A stretch of DNA of 12,485 nt. It comes from Acidimicrobium sp. (GTDB lineage Bacteria; Actinomycetota; Acidimicrobiia; Acidimicrobiales; Ilumatobacteraceae). Both the position numbers and the translations under genes were made by a program. Every line of letters begins with the position of its first letter. Position 1 is the stretch's first letter. The notes below the pieces were generated by a model. The model saw only the letters and a list, made by a program, of their open reading frames with translations, did no database searches and was not told the origin of the DNA. Shown piece after piece: positions 7,230 to 12,485 of the stretch. The stretch spans positions 505 to 12,989 of the forward strand of contig DOHD01000068.1 in assembly GCA_003535455.1 (NCBI GenBank). The letters run 5' to 3'.

Positions 7230-8390
7230 CTAAGACTGCTGGGGTTTACGCAACACGCGATCTGAAAACATTCGCACAACGCGACTTTTTGGATGATGAT
7301 CTGGATCAAAACTTTCGCGCTCCAAAACTTTGTGATAAATCTCGACATAGATTTCAGCGAGATGACGCATAGAAAGATCTTTGGCTCGCTCCAAACCCGC
7401 CAACCGCAGTCGCCCAGCCAATTTCTCGTCGCCGATTATTTTTGCCAAAGCTTCGGTTAGCCCCGCGACATCACCTGGCTCAACCAGCCAGCCGTTCACG
7501 CCATGTGTCGCGACGTTTCGATAACCCTCGAGCGAACTCGCCACCACAGGGGCACCACTCGCCATCGCCTCAAGCACGACGATGCCAAATGATTCGCTGT
7601 GCAAACTTGGCGCACAAAAAACCGAGCACTTTGCCAGTCGATCAATTTTTTCGGCATCGGTGATGCGACCAAGCCATGAGATACGGCCGTCATGGGCGTA
7701 TTTCGCTCTTAGTTCGCTGATACCTTCTCCGTCAGATGCAACCCAGAGTTCTATATCGTCGGCGAGTTTCTCGAACGCTTCAAGCAAAACTGCCAAACCT
7801 TTTCTTGGTTCATATCGGCCACAGAAGAAAACTGATTTTTTCTCGCCTCGCAGCGTTTCGGGTTGCAAATATGCTTCGCTCTCGATGCCGTTGAACAAGA
7901 TCTCATATTCACCGCCCAAATACCGATGTGCGAGTTCGCGCGCCTGTGGCGATACCGCCACTCGAGCATCCAAAAAATCAGCGATCCAATTCACGCCTTT
8001 GCTCAAGCGCCCATACCAAGCGATGTCGCCTGCCGCGTGAAAAGTGCCGACCATCGGTGCCAAACGCAACAACAGCGCCGTGACTGTAGGGCCCGGCGCA
8101 ATCGGCTCGTGCAAATGCAATACGTCGAAAGCCTCGTCGTTGATCGCCCGAATCGTACGCAACGCGGCCGACGGGTCTGGCGCAAGCGGCACGACCGAAC
8201 CGTTGGCCGCCGTCGGCAAACTATTGCCGAGCGGCGTCACGAATGGTTCGGGCGGTGGTCCATCGCATGGCCCAAGAACGCGAGCCTCATGACCCATTTT
8301 TCGCAACTCGCGCGCCAAACCCAAAACTTGTGCTTGAACTCCTCCAGGAATCGTCAAACTATACGGAGAGATCAAACCGATGCGCAACAT
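7230..8390 (-). CDS. pimA: GT4-family glycosyltransferase, PimA-like phosphatidylinositol mannosyltransferase
   Basis: PimA transfers the first mannose from GDP-mannose to phosphatidylinositol on the cytoplasmic face of the membrane. The product from the ATG at 8390 is 386 residues, the size of mycobacterial PimA. It starts LRIGLISPYS with the GGVQAQV loop (16-22), has VLHLHEP (90-96), H118 in VGTFHAAGD (position and context match the PimA catalytic histidine), the donor-binding segment GRYEPRKG (191-198), and the GT4 E-x7-E motif at E266 and E274. The frame is open to 8501, but that extension would cross the divergent promoter region and into the opposite gene, and has no family resemblance. 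The neighbouring pgsA and acyltransferase genes support a PIM-type role; the exact sugar and lipid are inferred. Confidence 0.88.
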   Translation of the reverse strand: MLRIGLISPYSLTIPGGVQAQVLGLARELRKMGHEARVLGPCDGPPPEPFVTPLGNSLPTAANGSVVPLAPDPSAALRTIRAINDEAFDVLHLHEPIAPGPTVTALLLRLAPMVGTFHAAGDIAWYGRLSKGVNWIADFLDARVAVSPQARELAHRYLGGEYEILFNGIESEAYLQPETLRGEKKSVFFCGRYEPRKGLAVLLEAFEKLADDIELWVASDGEGISELRAKYAHDGRISWLGRITDAEKIDRLAKCSVFCAPSLHSESFGIVVLEAMASGAPVVASSLEGYRNVATHGVNGWLVEPGDVAGLTEALAKIIGDEKLAGRLRLAGLERAKDLSMRHLAEIYVEIYHKVLERESFDPDHHPKSRVVRMFSDRVLRKPQQS

Positions 8391-8482
8391 TTTTTTGCGC
8401 ACATACGATGAGCCAAAAATTGTGTTTGTTTTCGAATCATTCACCGCTTCTACGGTACGACCATTACGACTAGTTTTAATGT
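8391..8482. promoter_or_regulatory. Divergent promoter region between pimA and the LLM oxidoreductase gene
   Basis: These 92 bases separate the start codons of two genes read in opposite directions, so both need a promoter here or, for pimA, read-through from far upstream. On the plus strand TAGTTT (8471-8476) fits TANNNT and lies 6 nt before the ATG at 8483, the geometry of a leaderless actinobacterial promoter; no Shine-Dalgarno is present before that ATG. At the expected -35 position the sequence is TTCTAC (8448-8453), a poor match. For pimA I see neither a convincing -10 nor a clear ribosome-binding site; GCGCAAAAAA precedes its ATG. Confidence 0.45.
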
Positions 8483-9406
8483 ATGAATTCACCCGAAACA
8501 TTTAGGCCAGCAGTTTCAATGGTTGCAACAGCGACGAAACGCCACTCAATGCTTCAGCTTGCCCAACGCGCAGAAGAATTGAATTTTTCTGGCATCGCCT
8601 GCCCGAGTCTCGGTGCGACGATCGGTTTTTGTGTTTCACTGGCCCATTCGACGAATTCGATTCGATTTTGGACTTCAATTCAACCGATTTATTACAGTCA
8701 CGCCATCGAGATGGCCAACACGGCGGCACATATCCACGAGATTTCAAATGGTCGATTTGCTTTAGGTCTTGGCGTAAGCCACGGCCCGGTTATCAACCGT
8801 CTTGGCGCCACTACTGCTACTCCGCTTGCCGACATCAAGAACTATCTAGAGACGATGAAAACTCAAGAACGATTTTCTGGTGAGCTTCCGCCGATATATC
8901 TAGCAGCATTGCGAAATAAAATGCTCTTATTGGCCGGTGAAATTTCTGATGGTGCGATCTGGGCCAATGCGTCGCGTAAAAGCATCTCGGCACAACTGGC
9001 GATACTTGATGACTCGAGACGCAACGAAATGTTTATCGCCAACATGATTCCGACTGTCATTAGCGATGACATCGAAGCGGCTCGAGCCATTCATCGCAAA
9101 ACACTGGTCGGCTATGTGACTCTGCCCAACTATCGAAACTACTGGCGATCCTGCGGCTACGGCGCACAAATCGACGCCTTTGAAAAAATTTTGACTGAAT
9201 CACCAAAAGAGTCGCGAAACGCCGAAATTATTTCGGCGATGGACAACGAATGGCTTGATGACTGCACGATTTCTGGAGATGCCGATTCGGTTCGTGAGAA
9301 GCTATTCGATTGGTCGATGCAGCGAGTGTTGCCAATCGCCGTGATGTCATCCACCTCAGGTGGTCAGGCCATCGCAATCAACCAATTGTTTGATGCATAT
9401 CGCTAG
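8483..9406 (+). CDS. LLM-class (luciferase-like, probably F420-dependent) oxidoreductase
   Basis: The 307-residue product resembles bacterial luciferase-like TIM-barrel oxidoreductases, many of which use F420 in Actinobacteria. Supporting segments are the N-terminal QLAQRAEELNFSGIA (25-39), the family signature SNGRFALGLGVSHGP (88-102), PIYLAAL (137-143) followed by GEISDGAIWANAS (152-164), and a C-terminal ISGDADSVREKL (263-274), like the closing helix of this family. The substrate cannot be told. It is the only plus-strand gene, placed between pimA and the acyltransferase. Its last 29 bases overlap the acyltransferase 3' end on the other strand. It lacks a Shine-Dalgarno and may be leaderless. 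The cofactor could be FMN rather than F420. Confidence 0.87.
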   Translation: MNSPETFRPAVSMVATATKRHSMLQLAQRAEELNFSGIACPSLGATIGFCVSLAHSTNSIRFWTSIQPIYYSHAIEMANTAAHIHEISNGRFALGLGVSHGPVINRLGATTATPLADIKNYLETMKTQERFSGELPPIYLAALRNKMLLLAGEISDGAIWANASRKSISAQLAILDDSRRNEMFIANMIPTVISDDIEAARAIHRKTLVGYVTLPNYRNYWRSCGYGAQIDAFEKILTESPKESRNAEIISAMDNEWLDDCTISGDADSVREKLFDWSMQRVLPIAVMSSTSGGQAIAINQLFDAYR

Positions 9407-10280
9407 ATAATTTTTCAGCTTTGTCGCTGGGCCAATTGGGTTGAAACAAATGCCACTGGTCAGGTGCCCGTCGAATAAGCACCTCAATCGACTTGGTCAA
9501 TTCTTGCGCGACGCGTTTGATGTCATCACGCAGAGATTCTTCGCGGCTCACATTGATCGGCGGCATTACTAAAGTCTGATGTTGGTCGAAACCTTTGGCA
9601 AAGTATGTACCGATCGGAACCAGCGCCGCCCCGGTACGCAACGCGAAAAATGCCGGACCAGCCGGCACAGTGGTGCTCTCGCCAAAAAAGTCGACTTCAA
9701 CACCATTGCCTTGAAGATCGCGATCGCAAAGTAATGCGACAATTTGATTTTTTGCGAGCGCTTCCTGCACGGCGACACCCGCATTGTCGTCTAACGGAAT
9801 CACAGAAACGCCATAACTTTTGCGCAGATGCATAAACATCGCGAATAATTCGTCATTCTTTAATCTTTCAACAACCGCATGCAACTCATGTCCTTGATGT
9901 ATCAGCCATCGACCCGACCACTCCCAGCCACCCAAGTGTGGCAGCGCCAAGATGACACCTTTACCTTTTGCGAGCGCGTTTTGAATGTGCTCGAAGCCAA
10001 GAACTTCGACTCCGCTGTCAATCGCTGCTTTGCCCAGCAACGGCAACCTGAATGTTTCGATGTAGTAGCGGGCATAACTTTCGTATGCGCGACGCACGAT
10101 TCTTTTGATTTCGCGATCACTCAAACTCGGGTTGACCCGCCGCATGTTTAGGCCCACGATCTTGCGCTGTCGACGCATCAGCGAACATAGAACTGGCACT
10201 ACAAGTGAATCTATTGCTCGAAAGACAAACGAAGGTGCGACTCGTGCGAGCCACGAAATTAGTCGATAACCAAAAATCAC
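9378..10280 (-). CDS. HtrB/PatA-like acyltransferase (LPLAT superfamily)
   Basis: This enzyme family moves an acyl chain to a glycolipid; the mycobacterial counterpart in this gene order (PatA, Rv2611c) acylates phosphatidylinositol mannosides. The 300-residue protein has a hydrophobic N-terminal segment (about 5-33), the H-x4-D/E catalytic motif as H115-x4-E120 in LPHLGGWE, LLCDRDLQG (183-191), FFGESTTVPAG (198-208) with a glutamate (E201) where PatA has an active-site one, and a tail with APDQWHLFQPNW (272-283). The start is a GTG overlapping the pgsA stop by 4 bp (GTGA), so it is translationally coupled. Its 3' end overlaps the convergent LLM gene by 29 bp. A PIM acyltransferase role is inferred from context; HtrB-like lipid A activity is unlikely in this setting. 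Confidence 0.9.
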   Translation of the reverse strand: MIFGYRLISWLARVAPSFVFRAIDSLVVPVLCSLMRRQRKIVGLNMRRVNPSLSDREIKRIVRRAYESYARYYIETFRLPLLGKAAIDSGVEVLGFEHIQNALAKGKGVILALPHLGGWEWSGRWLIHQGHELHAVVERLKNDELFAMFMHLRKSYGVSVIPLDDNAGVAVQEALAKNQIVALLCDRDLQGNGVEVDFFGESTTVPAGPAFFALRTGAALVPIGTYFAKGFDQHQTLVMPPINVSREESLRDDIKRVAQELTKSIEVLIRRAPDQWHLFQPNWPSDKAEKLSSDMHQTIG

Positions 10281-10966
10281 TGCACGCGACGACGTCGAGT
10301 TACTCGAAGCCGTCTGTCATCGCGCTGGGCCCGGCGTGAGGCTCGGCGCGACTGACGCAAGGCGACACGATCGGCAATTGCAGGTGCCACGGCTGCTTGA
10401 TTCCAAACCTTGAAGAATCTCTGAATCGCTGTGATCGTCACCAATACGAGCATCAGTACCATCGCCCAGAACAACAACGCATCAAAGAGCAAACCAACGC
10501 ACAACAAGATAATTCGCTCGGCTCGCTCCATTAGTCCGCCTTTGGCGTTAAGCCCGAGCGACTCGGCTTTGGCGCGCTGATACGAGATCAAAGATGACAC
10601 GGCCATCACGGCAAAAACCAAAACCGAAGCGTATGCTCCTCGTTGGTAACCGAGAAACCAGGCAACTCCACCGAGCAACACCGCATCGGTGACTCGGTCA
10701 ATTGTCGAATCAAAAAATGCTCCGCGCTGGCTACTTTGATTCGAAGCCTTGGCCAAAGCGCCATCGAGCAAATCGGGCAATGCCGCTAAAACGACCAGCA
10801 AGAGACCTAGTCGCAATGCACCCATACCGATCGCGGTTGCGGCGCCGAATGCAACGAACAAACCGGCCAATGTCAGGTGATCTGGCGAAATTCTGGTTTT
10901 GCGAAGTTGCTCGCCAACCGGCCGAACAACTTTCTCTACTTGGTGACGAAAGCTGCCGTCGAACAT
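10277..10966 (-). CDS. pgsA: CDP-alcohol phosphatidyltransferase, likely phosphatidylinositol-phosphate synthase
   Basis: The enzyme condenses CDP-diacylglycerol with an alcohol phosphate in the membrane. In the same gene position mycobacterial PgsA1 makes phosphatidylinositol phosphate, the precursor of PIMs. The 229-residue product has the CDP-alcohol motif D65-x2-D68-G69-x2-A72-K73-x8-G82-x3-D86-x3-D90. All four metal-binding aspartates and both glycines are present, but the usual arginine after the alanine is a lysine. About six hydrophobic segments fall between 31 and 182. The C-terminus (204-229) is a strongly basic tail with about a dozen arginines, probably cytoplasmic. The ATG is 9 nt after the upstream membrane protein gene, and the stop overlaps the acyltransferase GTG. 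Confidence 0.9.
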   Translation of the reverse strand: MFDGSFRHQVEKVVRPVGEQLRKTRISPDHLTLAGLFVAFGAATAIGMGALRLGLLLVVLAALPDLLDGALAKASNQSSQRGAFFDSTIDRVTDAVLLGGVAWFLGYQRGAYASVLVFAVMAVSSLISYQRAKAESLGLNAKGGLMERAERIILLCVGLLFDALLFWAMVLMLVLVTITAIQRFFKVWNQAAVAPAIADRVALRQSRRASRRAQRDDRRLRVTRRRRVQ

Positions 10967-10975
10967 ATTTAAAGC

Positions 10976-11461
10976 CTAACTCTCAGGGTTTGATTCGACC
11001 AGACACTCGACAACGCGTGCATCCACGGCATCGATCAAAACCAGCCCGCGTTGTAGCGGTGGTTCCTGCATGCTGTAGCACATCACTCGCCAAGTTGGCC
11101 GACTTCGAAAACCCCGCCACACCTGTTGCGCAGAAGCATGACCCACGGCAAAGCCAACAGCCCGAGTTGCGTGCACTAGAGCTAGTTTTTCGTCGACGGT
11201 CATTCGCCACGATGAAGAAAGCGAAAACAATCCGACTGTTGCCAATAAAATTGACGCACCGAGAAAACCGTCACCTACGAGACCCGAATCACTTTCTCTT
11301 TGTGCGACCCACAACACAAAACTTGCAACCGCGATGATCAAGTAAATTGCCCCAGGAATTCTTCGTCGACTGTTGTCAGGAAACTTGTACGGCCCGACAA
11401 ATGCCGTGACGTTCAAGTCTTGAGGCAACTCATCGCGAATTTCATTTGACGAATCAGACAT
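10976..11461 (-). CDS. Unrecognised two-helix membrane protein between HIT and pgsA genes
   Basis: I do not recognise this 161-residue protein. It has a soluble acidic N-terminus (1-30), a basic SRRR patch just before a first hydrophobic helix (about 36-54), a short polar loop, a second helix (about 65-83), and a C-terminal domain (84-161) containing WRMTVDEKLALVHATRA, QQVWRGFRSRPTWRVMCYS and RGLVLIDAVDARVVE. By the positive-inside rule both termini should be cytoplasmic. The C-terminal part has alternating hydrophobic strands, which might form a small beta-rich domain. It is 9 nt from both neighbours, the HIT gene and pgsA, so it is firmly part of the operon; a role near the lipid synthase is a guess. 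It is a real gene because of spacing, frame length and composition. Confidence 0.8.
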   Translation of the reverse strand: MSDSSNEIRDELPQDLNVTAFVGPYKFPDNSRRRIPGAIYLIIAVASFVLWVAQRESDSGLVGDGFLGASILLATVGLFSLSSSWRMTVDEKLALVHATRAVGFAVGHASAQQVWRGFRSRPTWRVMCYSMQEPPLQRGLVLIDAVDARVVECLVESNPES

Positions 11462-11470
11462 ATATATGTT

Positions 11471-11977
11471 TCATTTCTGGATAGACCATGCTTTTCGAAC
11501 CCGATCGGCGCTGACATCGAGTGCCTCGGGCAAAATCTTGGTGTTGGCGGTTGCAACCATGAAATTAGTGTCGCCACCCCATCGACCCAAGATGTGCACA
11601 TGCAAATGTTGCGCGATGCTCCCGCCAGCGGCAGCACCGAGGTTGATGCCAACATTCAACGCCTCGGGATGATAAACAGATTTCAAAACCTTGACCGCAG
11701 TTGTAACCGTCGCCCACAACTCTGAGGTTTCTTCGATTGTTAGGTCTTCAAGCTCGGCAACTTCACGATATGGCACGACCAAAAGATGCCCCGATGTATA
11801 TGGAAATGCGTTCATTAACGCAAAAACTTTGTCACCTCGATGCACGATATAACTTTCTTCGTCTGTCAACTTGCTATCGATGATCTGCGAAAAAATGGAA
11901 CGCTCAGACTTTTTCTGGGCACCTTGGCCATGCACGACATAGTCTGCACGCCAACCATTCCAGATTCGCTCTAACAC
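11471..11977 (-). CDS. HIT-family nucleotide phosphorylase/hydrolase (Ap4A phosphorylase-like)
   Basis: The 168-residue product has the histidine-triad motif HLHVHIL with H124, H126 and H128, the middle one being the expected nucleophile. Also seen are LERIWNGWRADYV at the start, NAFPYTSGHLLVVPYREVAE (56-75), NVGINLGAAAGGS (108-120) and GRWGGDTNFM (131-140). This pattern matches the actinobacterial HIT protein next to thrS, whose mycobacterial member (Rv2613c) is reported to be a diadenosine tetraphosphate phosphorylase. Where many HIT proteins have a zinc-binding C-x2-C near the N-terminus, this one has S27 and S30 (RSIFSQII), so zinc binding there is unlikely. The GTG start at 11977 is the only in-frame option after the thrS stop, 18 nt upstream. 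Confidence 0.92.
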   Translation of the reverse strand: MLERIWNGWRADYVVHGQGAQKKSERSIFSQIIDSKLTDEESYIVHRGDKVFALMNAFPYTSGHLLVVPYREVAELEDLTIEETSELWATVTTAVKVLKSVYHPEALNVGINLGAAAGGSIAQHLHVHILGRWGGDTNFMVATANTKILPEALDVSADRVRKAWSIQK

Positions 11978-11995
11978 GACACGACCACCATTTTT

Positions 11996-12485
11996 TCAGC
12001 CGACATTTTGAGTTTCACCGACATCGGCTTTCAGCTGAGCCAAGAAAACATCCAAGCCAACATCGCGGCGAACTTCGCCACCGCGCGGGTTGACGCCTAC
12101 GGTCATATTCGCGACATCGTCATCTCCAACAACCAAAACATAGGGGATGCGTTCAAGTTTGGATGCCCGAATCCTCTTGCCGAGTTGTTCATCGGCTACC
12201 AACTGGTCGACCCGATAGCCGCTTTTGACCAAGCGCTCAACAACTTGAGTTGCATATTTTTCGTGTGCTGAAGAGACCGCGAGAACTCGAACCTGTACAG
12301 GCGCAAGCCAAGTTGGGAAAGCACCCCCGTAATGCTCGAGTAACACCCCAAAGAATCGCTCAATCGAACCGAACAACGCACGATGCAACATGATCGGGCG
12401 CTTTCGAGAATTGTCGGTGGCAATGTATTCGAGTCCAAAGCGTTCGGGCAAGTTGAAGTCACATTGAATCGTGCTCAACTGCCAC
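11996..12485 (-). CDS. thrS: Threonine-tRNA ligase (C-terminal part; N-terminus beyond the window)
   Basis: ThrRS charges tRNA-Thr and is a class II synthetase. The frame is open from the right edge and gives 162 residues of the C-terminal end, starting WQLSTIQCDFNLPERF. The segment MLHRALFGSIERFFG (32-46) contains class II motif 3, with H34 matching a zinc-ligand histidine of E. coli ThrRS and R43 matching the motif 3 arginine; it is followed by LEHYGGAFPTWLAP (49-62). The remaining hundred residues are the anticodon-binding domain, with IPYVLVVGDDDV (113-124) and VNPRGGE (131-137). An apparent TTG start at 12478 is only an internal codon. The stop is followed after 18 nt by the HIT gene in the same frame, a classic actinobacterial pair. 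Confidence 0.96.
   Translation of the reverse strand, partial: WQLSTIQCDFNLPERFGLEYIATDNSRKRPIMLHRALFGSIERFFGVLLEHYGGAFPTWLAPVQVRVLAVSSAHEKYATQVVERLVKSGYRVDQLVADEQLGKRIRASKLERIPYVLVVGDDDVANMTVGVNPRGGEVRRDVGLDVFLAQLKADVGETQNVG

Noticed and set aside
7863..8411. A 182-codon plus-strand frame opposite pimA
   Set aside because: Arg/Gln-rich shadow of a conserved glycosyltransferase gene.
8391..8501. Longer start for the PimA-like protein (37 extra residues up to an ATG at 8501)
   Set aside because: The extension crosses the divergent promoter region and the start of the plus-strand gene, is polar and low in similarity, and PimA proteins begin at the LRIGLISPYS segment.
10702..11337. A 211-codon open frame on the plus strand opposite pgsA and the unknown membrane protein
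   Set aside because: It spans two well-supported minus-strand genes and the gap between them, has an Arg/Pro/Ser-rich composition typical of shadow frames, and shows no domain.
1..12485. Mobile element, CRISPR, toxin-antitoxin or defence genes
   Set aside because: No transposase, terminal repeats, repeat-spacer pattern or matching domains were found; nearly all sequence is accounted for by conserved housekeeping genes.

Overview
The window looks like a chromosomal housekeeping locus of an actinobacterium. Base composition is close to half G+C by eye, which is low for the phylum. The gene order thrS - HIT protein - pgsA - acyltransferase - pimA - pdxS - pdxT - yebC - ruvC - ruvA - ruvB is the arrangement known from Mycobacterium and other Actinobacteria. 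My inference is a member of the Acidimicrobiia or a similar moderate-G+C aquatic lineage. That placement rests on gene order and protein character, not on a marker gene. Both window edges cut genes: ruvB loses its C-terminus on the left, and thrS loses its N-terminal part on the right.

Fourteen of the fifteen genes lie on the minus strand, so the locus reads from right to left. The first block (12485 to 9378) is the end of threonyl-tRNA synthetase, a HIT-family nucleotide hydrolase/phosphorylase, an unrecognised two-helix membrane protein, a CDP-alcohol phosphatidyltransferase and an HtrB/PatA-like acyltransferase. The next block on that strand (8390 to 7230) is a PimA-like GT4 mannosyltransferase. 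Together the last three enzymes suggest synthesis of phosphatidylinositol phosphate, then mannosylation and acylation (PIM-type glycolipids). The two blocks are separated by the only plus-strand gene, a luciferase-like (F420-type) oxidoreductase at 8483-9406. Its 3' end overlaps the acyltransferase by 29 bp, and it diverges from pimA across a 92-bp promoter region.

Downstream on the minus strand comes an envelope cassette of lemA, htpX and a DUF3048 lipoprotein (7181 to 4628). It is followed by the deoxyxylulose-5-phosphate-independent vitamin B6 pair pdxS/pdxT, then yebC, a BCP/PrxQ-type peroxiredoxin, and the Holliday-junction genes ruvC, ruvA and ruvB. From htpX to ruvB almost all spacings are tiny (2-24 nt) or overlapping (4-8 nt). 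The exception is the 84-nt gap before pdxS, which holds an inverted repeat and a candidate -10 box.

I found no RNA genes, CRISPR arrays, insertion sequences or gene-free stretches over 300 bases. I do not see a clearly novel multi-gene system. The points most worth a second look are the antisense gene embedded in the lipid gene cluster with a probable leaderless start, the peroxiredoxin inserted in the yebC-ruvC interval, the unknown membrane protein next to pgsA, and the inverted repeat before pdxS.
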